Below, piece by piece: positions 1 to 9,425 of a stretch of 64,000 bases of DNA. Numbering within the stretch: position 1 is the first letter of the stretch; each line of letters begins with the position of its first letter. Source of the DNA: Bin80 sp965261255 (GTDB lineage Bacteria > Bacteroidota > Rhodothermia > Rhodothermales > Bin80); the NCBI GenBank assembly GCA_965261255.1, contig CBDHCQ010000004.1, positions 558,001 through 622,000 of the forward strand. The letters are read 5' to 3'. The notes under the pieces are model-generated. The model did not search any database. It was not told the DNA's origin and saw only the letters and a program-made list of their open reading frames with translations. Position numbers and translations under genes: made by a program.

Positions 1-2777
1 TCACTAAGCATCCGAGCAGGCAAAGTATAGCCCACGGAAGCATTGTTCAGACGCACATAGTCAGCATCCTCAATGTAGTAGCTGGACCAGCGCGGGTCGT
101 CCTTGAGGTCACTCAGTTCAAACGCGTGCGACAGGACATTGTAAGACGAAATTTGTTTCGGCACGGAATAAAACAGGCTGAACATGTTGGCTAACTGGTG
201 CCCAAACACGCCTTCCAGGAAGAAGCTTACATCGAAGTCCCCATAGCGCATATTGTTTGTCCAGCCGATCTGAAAATCTGGAAGGCCGTTGCCGAGGATC
301 TGTTCATCATCCGGGAATGACAGTCCACCGTATTCCACTTCCGCCCCGTCCGGCTTCAGGAAGAGCCATTGGCCGTTATCACCGATGCGGGAAAACTGCG
401 GTCCCCAAAGCTGTCCGATTGGCTCCCCTTGCTTAACTCGGATCAGGTCCGGTGTGTTGAGGCCGGGTGATCCCGGGCTGGCGAGGAACTGCACATCCTC
501 AGTGTGAAACTTGTTAAGCATCGTTTCCGAGTAGAAGGAAGCAACAATCCCGGTATTCCAGGACAGCGGGCTGTCGCCACGCAACACATCAACGTCAAGC
601 GAGACCTCCAGACCACTTGTTTCCAGCTCACCTACGTTGGTCCAGGTGGTGGGAAACAGGTTCGGCGGCACTGGGACGCTGACTTCAAACAGCAAGTCAC
701 TCGTGGTCGAATTGTAAAAATCAATACGACCGCTGACACGATCGTCGGCAGTCACGAAGTCGGCCCCAATGTTAAGCTCCGTCTTCTCCTCCCATTTCAG
801 GTCCGGATTCGGGTTACTCACCGGGCCGAAGCTCTGGATGAATTGACCGTTGACAAAGAAGTTGCCAGCGGGGGCGAATCGCTGCAGGGCTAAGCCGCTC
901 AGCGGAGCATCCTGTCCCGTTTTACCTATGCTTCCACGCAGCCGCAGAGAACTGAGGTAGGGGATATCGACGAGGTTACTGACCTCCACTCCAACACCTG
1001 CGGCCCAGAAGAGACCCCATTTGTTGTCCACGCCAAAGCGCGAAGAGCCTTCACGTCGCAGACTGGCGTTGGCAAACACGGTACCGTCATAGTTGACATT
1101 GGCTCGTCCGAAGAAAGCCACCAGACGGTGTGTGCTTCGGAAACTGCTTACTGACCCTTCACCCTGACTGAAGTCCTGTGCAAAAGAGAAGTTGTTGAAC
1201 GCGACATTGTCCGCGATGAAATCACCGCCAGCCGCATTAAAGCCTTCATCAACGAAGTCGTTGAATGAGTAGCCGGCGAAGGCTTCCAGTGCAGTGGACT
1301 CTGCCAGATCACCGGAATAGTGGAGCGTGGTTTCAAACAGCTCACTGCTCAAGTCCAGATAGGCTTGTGTAGCCCGGCCCGGACCCAGTGAAGCGGCTGT
1401 GGCTCCGCCTCCAACTTTATGCTTGCGCGAAAAGAACTGACGGGCAATCTGGTCTTCTGTTTGGTAGGAATATTGCATGGCAAACGACAGCCCGGGCACT
1501 GCAAAGTCCAAGTTATACTCGCCCCTGAATACTCCGGTGAAATACTTGCTCTCGCCGACACGCTCACCTTCCTCAATAATAGCGACCGGATTGAAGTAGT
1601 TGAACAGAGGTTGCTCAAAGTAGCCACCGGTATTTTCAAAGCCATCGGCGGTAACGGGAGCGGTCGGATTCATGATGCCGGAAAACTTGAAAGCGTCGGC
1701 GAATCCGAAATTCTGATCTTTCTTCGTCGCCGCCAACTGGATCGTAATCTCCAGATCATGATCCAAGGCCCACTGAGTGAAATTCAGTCGGCCACCGATT
1801 TCCTGAAAGCCCGTGTAGCGCTGGATGCCGTTCCGGTCCCGGAAATTACCGGATACGCGATAGACCGTGTTCTCATTTCCGCCGCTAAGCGCGAGGTTAT
1901 GAACCATGTTCGATCCCTGCTGGGTGACTTCCTCGAACCAGTCTGTGCTTGTTCCCAGATCCGGCGCGTTCAGCCCAGTATCTCTTGACAGCTGGCGGTA
2001 CTCATCCCCGCTTAGCACATCCAAGCGGTTTTCAATACCTTCAAATGTGAAGTAGGCATTGTAATCTACAGACACACCTCTCCGTGCCTCACCGCCTTTT
2101 GTCGAAACCAGAATAACGCCAGCGGAGCCGCGCGTTCCGTAAATGGCTGCGGCAGAGGCGTCTTTGAGTACTTCAATTGAGGCAATATCCGATGGGTCCA
2201 AGTTGTCCCAATTAGCTCCAACCACGCCATCTACCACGACGAGTGGCGACTGATTTGCTCCAAATGAGGAGATACCGCGGAGGCGGATCTCAGCCTCATC
2301 ATTGGGATTGCCGTTGCGGGTTGTTATCTGAAGTCCAGCCACCTTGCCCTGAATGAGTTCGGCCGCTGAGTTGACATTTCCAGATATGAAGTCTTCGTCG
2401 TCCAGACTGGCCACCGCGCCGGTAATCGTCCTGCGCTCCTGGGACCCGTATCCAGTCACAACGAGCTCCTCACCGATGTCGTACACGGTTTCAATCAGCG
2501 TAACATCGATCTGACTGCGCCCGTCAATGGCGACTTCCTGCGTATCAAAGCCAACAAAGGAAAACACTAGTGTGTCCTGCAGCGAAGGGACGGTCACGAC
2601 ATAATTGCCGCCCATATCGGTCGTCCCGCCTTGAGTGGTGCCTTTGACGACGATGCTGACTCCGGGCAGCGGGTCGCTGGTTGTGCCGTCAAGCACAGAC
2701 CCGGAGACTGTTGACTGCGCCAGCACCGACGGCACCGCAAGCGCAATCAACATAAGTGAAAGTAATGCTCTTTTCAT
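1..2777 (-). CDS. SusC/RagA-type TonB-linked outer membrane receptor (C-terminus beyond window)
   Basis: Read on the minus strand from an ATG at 2775-2777, the frame stays open for 925 codons to the window edge, so the C-terminus is missing. The protein starts with a signal peptide (MKRALLSLMLIALAVPSVLA), followed by a carboxypeptidase-regulatory-like beta-sandwich (about residues 22-105, GSVLDGTTSDPLPGVSI). Next comes a plug domain with the family signatures VTGYGSQERR, IQGKVAGLQI, IRLRGISSFG and VVVDGV, then aromatic-rich beta-barrel strands. SusC-like receptors take up oligosaccharides or peptides across the outer membrane with TonB energy, usually with a SusD lipoprotein encoded just downstream; here that would lie outside the window. 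The substrate cannot be told from sequence. The family call is firm. Confidence 0.93.
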   Translation of the reverse strand, partial: MKRALLSLMLIALAVPSVLAQSTVSGSVLDGTTSDPLPGVSIVVKGTTQGGTTDMGGNYVVTVPSLQDTLVFSFVGFDTQEVAIDGRSQIDVTLIETVYDIGEELVVTGYGSQERRTITGAVASLDDEDFISGNVNSAAELIQGKVAGLQITTRNGNPNDEAEIRLRGISSFGANQSPLVVVDGVVGANWDNLDPSDIASIEVLKDASAAAIYGTRGSAGVILVSTKGGEARRGVSVDYNAYFTFEGIENRLDVLSGDEYRQLSRDTGLNAPDLGTSTDWFEEVTQQGSNMVHNLALSGGNENTVYRVSGNFRDRNGIQRYTGFQEIGGRLNFTQWALDHDLEITIQLAATKKDQNFGFADAFKFSGIMNPTAPVTADGFENTGGYFEQPLFNYFNPVAIIEEGERVGESKYFTGVFRGEYNLDFAVPGLSFAMQYSYQTEDQIARQFFSRKHKVGGGATAASLGPGRATQAYLDLSSELFETTLHYSGDLAESTALEAFAGYSFNDFVDEGFNAAGGDFIADNVAFNNFSFAQDFSQGEGSVSSFRSTHRLVAFFGRANVNYDGTVFANASLRREGSSRFGVDNKWGLFWAAGVGVEVSNLVDIPYLSSLRLRGSIGKTGQDAPLSGLALQRFAPAGNFFVNGQFIQSFGPVSNPNPDLKWEEKTELNIGADFVTADDRVSGRIDFYNSTTSDLLFEVSVPVPPNLFPTTWTNVGELETSGLEVSLDVDVLRGDSPLSWNTGIVASFYSETMLNKFHTEDVQFLASPGSPGLNTPDLIRVKQGEPIGQLWGPQFSRIGDNGQWLFLKPDGAEVEYGGLSFPDDEQILGNGLPDFQIGWTNNMRYGDFDVSFFLEGVFGHQLANMFSLFYSVPKQISSYNVLSHAFELSDLKDDPRWSSYYIEDADYVRLNNASVGYTLPARMLS

Positions 2778-2828
2778 ATTTAGCATGAGTCCGGTTAATA
2801 TTGCCCAACTTGGTTCGTTCGGGTACGT

Positions 2829-2860
2829 ACGAACTGACAGACGCACGAACTGACAGACGT
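2829..2860. repeat. two tandem copies of a 16-bp direct repeat upstream of the SusC-like gene
   Basis: The unit acgaactgacagacg plus one base occurs twice back to back (2829-2844 and 2845-2860). It lies about 50-85 bases upstream of the receptor's start codon at 2777. The repeat is flanked by gtacgtacg and gacgtacgc, which share the same GTACG core. The position fits an operator or promoter element but no regulator is identifiable. Confidence 0.6.
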
Positions 2861-3016
2861 ACGCGGTTTTCAGGTACGTGCAATTTACAATACGCGCAAT
2901 TCAAATGCAACCCGCAAACCTATAAGGAAGTGCAAGTGTTCCACCCAAAGATATACAGGTAAGCGGCGGCAGCAAATCAAAACGCGGTCGGCATGGTTGA
3001 TCTAGACGGACATTGG

Positions 3017-5680
3017 CTACATGGACAGCAGATTGGCAAGCAGCCGATATGCGCCAGCCACCGAATAGGGGACCTGTCGGTGTAAGGCCAATGCACAGTA
3101 GGTATAGTGTCCCTGCCCGTGGTCAGCGACAAGGAACGCCCCCCGCTGGGGCGCCTGACCGGTATCGTTCATTTCAATCAGCGGTGTATAGGCGTCATCC
3201 CACTCAGTGAAGAATTTCGATCCGCGCTGCTCAACCCATCCATCAAAATCCGCCACGGTGATCGGGTTAGGCCCCGCAAGCACCGGGTGGTCGGGCGCAA
3301 GAATGGTTACAGGGGCATCTTCCTCAGAGACCTCCTCCGCACCTCTGGGGAGTTGGGCGGATATAGGCGCCATCTGTTCTGGGATAAACTCCTGCGTCTG
3401 GTAGAGCACAATCAAATTGCCTCCACCATGCGCATATTCCAGCAGACGACGGTTGTTGGTCAGCAAGTCTTGCCGTACAGCATAGGCACGTGTGCCAATC
3501 ACGATCGCATCAAATTCGCTCAAGGTGCCACTTGCCAGGTCAGCTTCTTGGAGTAGCGTTACGGCGGCCCCCAGTTGCTGGATGGCTGAAGGAACTTCAT
3601 CTCCGACTCCCATTACATAGCCGACATTCAAGTCCGGGGAAATGTCAACCTGAAGTCCGGTGACCTGTGTGGTGGCCTCGCGAAACAAATACCGCGTTTC
3701 CATATCGCGGTGCCGGATGACCTGATAGCCCTCCGATACGGTGGCATCTCCCACCTGCGCGACAGCCCGGACATCATAAACAAGACCAGCTTCTAAGTCG
3801 GGCACATGGACCTTGAAGTCGAAGAGCTGACGTTCTCCAGCCTGCGCGAATGTCAACTCATGGGTGGAAGGGCTGGCTGTCCAGCCTTCAGGCAGCTCAA
3901 GGTCCAGAGAACCGACAGTACCGCCGGGGACATTGTTAATGATCTCGGTAGAGACGGTAAATTGACTGCCTGATGCCTGTGGGATTACGATTCGCTGGGC
4001 TGGCGACACATTGACAGCCAACGCAGGCATCACCTGCAGCTTTCTCATTACGTATCCGTACGGCAGATTCGCCTCACGAGTTTGGACATCGCGTACCAAA
4101 TGAACTGGTACCCCCATGACATTCAGGCTGGCCACGGCCTGCAGGCCTGCGGGCCTGCTCGGTAAGTGCTTCCAACGCGGGTCGCGCCACTGGTAATGAT
4201 TCTCCTTGACACTGTTGCGAAAAAAATAGGGCCGCGCGTAGGGGGCGTTGTTGGGCACCGTAGCTGCAAATACCACTTGGTGGTACGGTGCTGTCTGCCT
4301 CACATTACTGCTGATTTGCCAGTCTTCATTTGACAGCCCGGTCGGATCTCTGAGGGTCACTGTAATGACGTCAGCGGCAATGTTGGCCGAAATATCGACG
4401 CGCGCGTCAATTTCAAAGGACTGCCCGCGTACGACAGGTCCCATGGTGGAGGGGACCTGCCAGAAGCTCGAAACCGGCGGTGTACCTGTCGGCTGAGCAG
4501 TGGCCGAGAACGCTAGGCCCACGGCCGTGGCAATTGCATGCTGAAACTGCTCCTCTTTGATCTTAAGCATGAAGGCTGATTCGGATTCCTCCGGCAACAG
4601 CTCCAAGAGTTCGCGAGTCTTGGCCAGACCGGCTGTCAGATCACCGACCACGGCATCAGGGTGGCCCGGGCGGGCGGCCATTTGCGCGGCATGCACATGT
4701 GTAGCAATCTCATCAAGCAGATTAGCTCCTCCTTCTGGAGGCGTGTCACCCGTCAATTCAAACAACCCGGCAAGCGTTACATTCAGCCCGTCAAAGAAGC
4801 TGGATTCAGCCTCTGCTCCCGGTTCCGACAGACGCTCGTAGTAGTATGGCACCGGGCCAAGTCTGGTGCGCGTTCGGCCGCTGGTCTGCGAACGCTGCAG
4901 ACTTAGTCCATACATGCCAAAATTATAGTAGGAATCACCCAGCCAGGGACTGTGCCTACCGGCATCAAAATTCACATTCCAGGGCTCATCTTCCCGCACA
5001 CCGCCGCGGTAAAGCTTACGTACTTTCCACGGCCGCAATCCCTCGTCGATTATCTGCTCGGGAAACCGTTCAGGGTCCGCCGCCGCCGCTACGGCATCGG
5101 GCGTTAGTAGGCCAAGAGCCTGATGGTTGCCGTGTCCATCCCGGGGTGATCCGTGAAACCTGGAATTCACCACCAGCGGGCGATCCATACGAATGACCCG
5201 AACCATGTCGGAAAGTACCCGGTCCACATCCCAGCTCTTGAGGGATTCTTCGAGCGTTTTGGAATAGCCGTAATCCAGCGCGCTCGAAAAATAGAGTCCA
5301 TCCAGACCATAGTATCGCCCCGAACGCCGCAGTTCCTCTGTACGGATCAAGCCGAGGCCATCAAAGAGTTCAGGCCCAATGGCATTGGCTCCAGCCTCAC
5401 CCCGATTGATGGAGATCAAAGCGACCCTTGCGCCGGCGCCACGACTTAGGTATGTCAACAGCCCGGCATGCTCATCGTCCGGATGGGCTACCGTATGCAG
5501 CATGCTTGCGGTAGTGGACAATTTCAGCAGCTGCTGCCACAATCCGGTACTGCCGCGGTCCACGTCCAGCAAAGGGCCACCCTCCGTACTCAGCGTGCTA
5601 TTAAGCACCTGTTCCTGCGCAGTCGTCAGAGGCGCGCAAAGAAGACTGGCAAAACAGAAAGTAGTAAGCAGACGAAGCAT
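3017..5680 (-). CDS. secreted PIG-L (LmbE-like) family deacetylase with C-terminal glutamine-amidotransferase-like domain
   Basis: I choose the ATG at 5680 (887 aa) because it gives a clean signal peptide ending at LTTAQ; an in-frame ATG at 5728 would add 16 hydrophobic residues. Residues 65-70 are AHPDDE, the metal-binding motif of PIG-L/LmbE zinc N-deacetylases, and HGNHQA around residue 185 supplies further metal ligands. The middle (about 300-650) looks like beta-sandwich carbohydrate or adhesion modules. The last 200 residues (MGVGDEVPSAIQQLGAAVTL, AIVIGTRAYAV, GGGNLIVLYQ) resemble a class I amidotransferase-like flavodoxin fold without an obvious catalytic Cys. Family members remove acetyl groups from N-acetylated sugars. 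Export suggests work on extracellular glycans or glycoconjugates, possibly together with the neighbouring SusC receptor (inference). Confidence 0.88.
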   Translation of the reverse strand: MLRLLTTFCFASLLCAPLTTAQEQVLNSTLSTEGGPLLDVDRGSTGLWQQLLKLSTTASMLHTVAHPDDEHAGLLTYLSRGAGARVALISINRGEAGANAIGPELFDGLGLIRTEELRRSGRYYGLDGLYFSSALDYGYSKTLEESLKSWDVDRVLSDMVRVIRMDRPLVVNSRFHGSPRDGHGNHQALGLLTPDAVAAAADPERFPEQIIDEGLRPWKVRKLYRGGVREDEPWNVNFDAGRHSPWLGDSYYNFGMYGLSLQRSQTSGRTRTRLGPVPYYYERLSEPGAEAESSFFDGLNVTLAGLFELTGDTPPEGGANLLDEIATHVHAAQMAARPGHPDAVVGDLTAGLAKTRELLELLPEESESAFMLKIKEEQFQHAIATAVGLAFSATAQPTGTPPVSSFWQVPSTMGPVVRGQSFEIDARVDISANIAADVITVTLRDPTGLSNEDWQISSNVRQTAPYHQVVFAATVPNNAPYARPYFFRNSVKENHYQWRDPRWKHLPSRPAGLQAVASLNVMGVPVHLVRDVQTREANLPYGYVMRKLQVMPALAVNVSPAQRIVIPQASGSQFTVSTEIINNVPGGTVGSLDLELPEGWTASPSTHELTFAQAGERQLFDFKVHVPDLEAGLVYDVRAVAQVGDATVSEGYQVIRHRDMETRYLFREATTQVTGLQVDISPDLNVGYVMGVGDEVPSAIQQLGAAVTLLQEADLASGTLSEFDAIVIGTRAYAVRQDLLTNNRRLLEYAHGGGNLIVLYQTQEFIPEQMAPISAQLPRGAEEVSEEDAPVTILAPDHPVLAGPNPITVADFDGWVEQRGSKFFTEWDDAYTPLIEMNDTGQAPQRGAFLVADHGQGHYTYCALALHRQVPYSVAGAYRLLANLLSM

Positions 5681-6277
5681 CGCGTTATTGATTTGGGGAA
5701 TTATAAAGAGGAGCAAGAATATGGACATAAAGTCGCGTATAAGAAGATACGTAACAACTCAAACAGAATGGCATCACGAACAATGAACAAGGCCTGGAGC
5801 GCAGCCACCGGCAAGGAATTACCGTGATTCAACTGGCTCAATAATTTCCCGATGCGGAACGGCGAGAGTATGTATTGAGCGTTTTGTGTGGCCGAACGGT
5901 CATGTATGCCTACATTGCATAGGAACGGATATACATGAGTCTGCACACTAGACACTTCCCTATTGTTGCCGTCCGTGCAAGCGTTTCTCGGTGTTCGCAA
6001 CGGAACACTTATGGAAAACAGAAGATTGCCCTATCTGGCTTGGGTTTAATCGGTTTGCTTGGAGTTGAACAGCTTGCATGGAATTTCCTGATATTAGATA
6101 TTATCAGTGCTGTGTACAACAACGAGGACAGGTACGTGAGGTAAATGATTTCCGAATAAGCCCAATCAGGACGGGCGCGATGCTTGCTATCATGTATCGC
6201 TAGGCCTGCAGATTGGTTGGGTCTGCATGTATACACCACAATTAATGTGATTCTTAATCATTGCATACGATTCCCAA
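5681..6277. other. intergenic region, nothing recognised
   Basis: This stretch lies between the divergent deacetylase and aldolase genes and should hold both promoters. Open frames here are short and have no recognisable protein features. I see no tRNA-like or strong hairpin structure. Confidence 0.5.
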
Positions 6278-7042
6278 ATGAATTCCAGATCAGAGGTTTG
6301 TCGTCAGCTTCTGGAGCTTGCACATTTTTTAGGAGATGCCCGACAGATGGCAATTTTTGGAGAGGGCAATGTGTCGGGTAAGTTGGATCCAGAGTTTTTT
6401 CTTGTTAAGGCGAGTGGCACGTCTCTCTCCACACTGACCGAGGACGAATTGGTCAAGGTTGGAGCGCGCTCACTTATTGATGCTGTTGAGGATGCATCCC
6501 CGATGATCGATGAGGAAGCGAACAAGTTACTTCTGGACTCGCGTCAATATTCAACTGCGCTAAAGCCCTCTGTGGAAACCATGTTTCATGCTTGGCTGCT
6601 CACGCTTCCCGGTGTAGCTTATATTGGGCATGTACATGCCAAGGCGGTTAGCGCCATTATGTGTTCTGCACATGCAGAAAAGTTTGCATTGCATCGAATA
6701 GTTCCCGATCAGGTCGTTTATACCGGTCCTACATCAGTAATTGTACCCTATGTAGATCCCGGGATAGTGCTTGCGCGTCACATAGCGGAGGCTGTTCGCA
6801 ACTATCGCAGCGCCACCGGTCTTGTGCCTAAGACAATATTGCTCAAAAATCACGGAATCATAGCGTTGGGTGGGACAGCGCAGGAGGTCGCAGCCGCACT
6901 TTCCATGGCCGAAAAAGCTGCGCGTATTTATCTTGATGCAGCAACACTAGGACCTCCGATCTTTATGGAGGCATCGGAGGTGTCACGCATAGCGGGTCGC
7001 AGCGACGAACATTATCGGCAGGCTATGCTATCCCGTAAATAA
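6278..7042 (+). CDS. class II aldolase/adducin family protein
   Basis: This 254-aa protein has the class II (zinc) aldolase signature: catalytic-type Glu100 in SVETMFHAW, the metal-binding pair H118/H120 in IGHVHAKA, and a third ligand in LLKNHGIIALG. Members such as fuculose- and rhamnulose-phosphate aldolases, ribulose-phosphate epimerases and the dehydratase MtnB split or rearrange sugar phosphates using Zn2+. The next gene downstream is a second aldolase fused to a dehydrogenase, so a role in catabolism of a deoxysugar or sugar acid is likely. The exact substrate is not readable. A gap of about 180 bases before the next gene could allow a separate promoter. Confidence 0.85.
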   Translation: MNSRSEVCRQLLELAHFLGDARQMAIFGEGNVSGKLDPEFFLVKASGTSLSTLTEDELVKVGARSLIDAVEDASPMIDEEANKLLLDSRQYSTALKPSVETMFHAWLLTLPGVAYIGHVHAKAVSAIMCSAHAEKFALHRIVPDQVVYTGPTSVIVPYVDPGIVLARHIAEAVRNYRSATGLVPKTILLKNHGIIALGGTAQEVAAALSMAEKAARIYLDAATLGPPIFMEASEVSRIAGRSDEHYRQAMLSRK

Positions 7043-7223
7043 TTGCCCAATGAAGCATTGTTATTCTGCAGTATATCTGGATCAGGCGCTCAACCTCTCC
7101 GCAAGTTGTAACAGGATTGATCAATCGACTCTTGGTCGGACGGACGCTGCCCCTGCACATCCTAGATGTTCCATCATACTCTGTTATTTTCAGTTGCTTT
7201 GCTGACCTTCAAAACCTATACAG

Positions 7224-9425
7224 ATGTCTCTGTTCGTTCCTGAATCTTCTGATTTCAAATACATCACCGATCGCTGGGAGGACCATGTTGCGGATACGTT
7301 GGATCCCGTGGAGCGTCTTATCTATCGTTCAAATTTGTTGGGACAGGATTGGCGGATCACCAATACAGGTGGTGGCAATACTTCCACCAAACTCAAAGAG
7401 AAAGATCCGCTGACCGGAGAGTGGGTGTCCGTGTTGTGGATAAAAGGGTCGGGCGGTGATCTCCGGACTGCCACACGGAAGAACTTTGCATCACTGTATC
7501 AGGATCAATTGCTTGCTCTTCAGCAGCTATACAATAGCAAATCTTCACGAGGTTTGAAGTCCGCGGCCGAAGATGCAATGGTTGCGGCATATAAGCATTG
7601 TGTGTTCAACCTGAACACCCGGGCGCCCTCTATTGATACGCCATTACACAGTTTTGTACCGTTCTCGCATGTGGATCACACGCACCCGGTTGCCTGCATA
7701 GCATTGGCGACGGCCGCGGATGGTCCTGCGCTTACACGTGAGATCTATGGAACGGATGTGATCTGGGTAGACTGGCAAAGGCCGGGTTTTGAGCTTGGTT
7801 TAAAGCTGCAGGCTATTTGTGCGGAATACCCGGAAACAAAAGGCATACTGCTTGGAGGGCATGGCCTGATCAACTGGGCAGAGAGTGACAAAGCCTGCTA
7901 TCATCTAAGTCTGGTGCTTGCCGAACGTGCAGAAGTGTTTCTTGCTGATCGGGGAGCAGGTACCTATGCGTTTGGTGGAGTGCGGCACAAGCCGTTAAAT
8001 AAGACGGTGCGCACATCTGTATTGGTGGATGTTCTACCGTGGTTGCGAGGAAAGGTCAGTCAGCACAAACGCTGCATTGCTACACTGGAACTGGATCCAC
8101 AGGTTGTTGACTTTGTGAATTCTGTGGATGCCCCGCATCTGGCGGAGTTGGGGACATCCTGCCCGGATCATTTCCTGCGCACTAAAATCAAGCCGCTCTA
8201 CGTGGAGTGGGATCCCGGGCAGGGAGATGTTGATGCCCTGAAAGAAGCACTTGCAACAGGCCTTGAGCAGTATCGAAAGGATTATGCAGCTTATTACACC
8301 GCCCATCGGCATGAGGACTCCCCGCCTATTAGGACGGTAGAACCTACGGTTACGTTGATCCCGGGTATTGGTCTCATCGCCTGGGGTAAATCAAAGAGTG
8401 AGAGTCGTGTAACGGCAGAATTTTATCGTGCAGCCATTGGCGTCATGCAAGGTGCCGAGGTGGCTTCGACGTACACCGCACTACCGAGGCAGGAAGCCTT
8501 TGACATTGAATATTGGTCGCTGGAAGAGGCCAAGCTTCGCAGAATGCCGCAGGAAAAGGAATTCGCGGGTCAGGTGGTTGTCATCTTTGGTGCAGGCAGC
8601 GGAATTGGCAGGGAAACAGTGGTCCGAATGGTGGCAGAAGGGGCGAACATCATTGCCGTTGATCTCAACGAAACTGCAGCAAAAGAGGTGAGCGATACCA
8701 TCCTGCAGTCGGTCGGGATGGGGATCGGTGTTGCAGGAACCGGGGTATCAGGATGCGGAAATGCAATTGGTCTGGGTTGCGATATAACGGAGCGCGCCGC
8801 CGTTCGCAAGGTGATGGAAACCGCGATCCTGGCTTATGGCGGGCTGGATCATGTGATCATCACAGCAGGGATGTTTCCCGGGGCCGATGCAACCGGGGTT
8901 GTTCCGGATGCGGCGTGGGATAAAACGTTTGCAGTGAATGTGAAGGGATCCTATATCGTGGCCAGTGAGGCAGCAAAGATATGGGAGGTGCAGGGGTTGC
9001 GGGGGAGCCTCGTACTGACCGGAAGCGTGAATGGAGTCGTTCCCAAGTCAGGGAGCATGGCTTATGACACAAGCAAGAGCGCACTTAATCATCTGGTGCG
9101 AGAGCTTGCGGTTGCCTACGCCCCTCTGATTCGTGTTAACGGGATTGCGCCTGCGACGGTAATCGCCGGCAGCAGCATGTTCGGACGTGCGCGTGTGATC
9201 CGTTCTTTACGCAAGTACAAGTTGTCCTGCAGTTCCAGTGAATCCACGGAAACCCTGCGCGAGCGTCTGGCAGACTTCTATGCGGAGCGAACACTTACGG
9301 AGCAGCGTGTGACCGCCAAAGATCAGGCCGAGGCGGCAATGCTTTTGGCCAGCAGAAAGCTTGGAAAAACCACAGGACAGATCCTGACCGTTGATGGTGG
9401 GCTTACAGGAGCATTCCTTCGCTAA
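7224..9425 (+). CDS. bifunctional class II aldolase / short-chain dehydrogenase (rhamnulose-1-phosphate aldolase/lactaldehyde dehydrogenase type)
   Basis: The 733-aa product has two fused enzymes. The N-terminal half (about 1-440) is a class II aldolase with metal ligands in VDHTHPVA and LGGHGLIN. The C-terminal half (about 445-733) is a Rossmann short-chain dehydrogenase with the nucleotide motif GAGSGIG, a Ser in GSVNG and the catalytic pair Y614/K618 in YDTSKS. This architecture is that of RhaEW/RhaD-type proteins, which cleave L-rhamnulose-1-phosphate to dihydroxyacetone phosphate and L-lactaldehyde and then oxidise the lactaldehyde. The match is in domain order and motifs. No rhamnose isomerase, kinase or mutarotase is seen nearby, so the sugar specificity is an inference. 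Its last 4 bases overlap the convergent reductase gene. Confidence 0.88.
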   Translation: MSLFVPESSDFKYITDRWEDHVADTLDPVERLIYRSNLLGQDWRITNTGGGNTSTKLKEKDPLTGEWVSVLWIKGSGGDLRTATRKNFASLYQDQLLALQQLYNSKSSRGLKSAAEDAMVAAYKHCVFNLNTRAPSIDTPLHSFVPFSHVDHTHPVACIALATAADGPALTREIYGTDVIWVDWQRPGFELGLKLQAICAEYPETKGILLGGHGLINWAESDKACYHLSLVLAERAEVFLADRGAGTYAFGGVRHKPLNKTVRTSVLVDVLPWLRGKVSQHKRCIATLELDPQVVDFVNSVDAPHLAELGTSCPDHFLRTKIKPLYVEWDPGQGDVDALKEALATGLEQYRKDYAAYYTAHRHEDSPPIRTVEPTVTLIPGIGLIAWGKSKSESRVTAEFYRAAIGVMQGAEVASTYTALPRQEAFDIEYWSLEEAKLRRMPQEKEFAGQVVVIFGAGSGIGRETVVRMVAEGANIIAVDLNETAAKEVSDTILQSVGMGIGVAGTGVSGCGNAIGLGCDITERAAVRKVMETAILAYGGLDHVIITAGMFPGADATGVVPDAAWDKTFAVNVKGSYIVASEAAKIWEVQGLRGSLVLTGSVNGVVPKSGSMAYDTSKSALNHLVRELAVAYAPLIRVNGIAPATVIAGSSMFGRARVIRSLRKYKLSCSSSESTETLRERLADFYAERTLTEQRVTAKDQAEAAMLLASRKLGKTTGQILTVDGGLTGAFLR

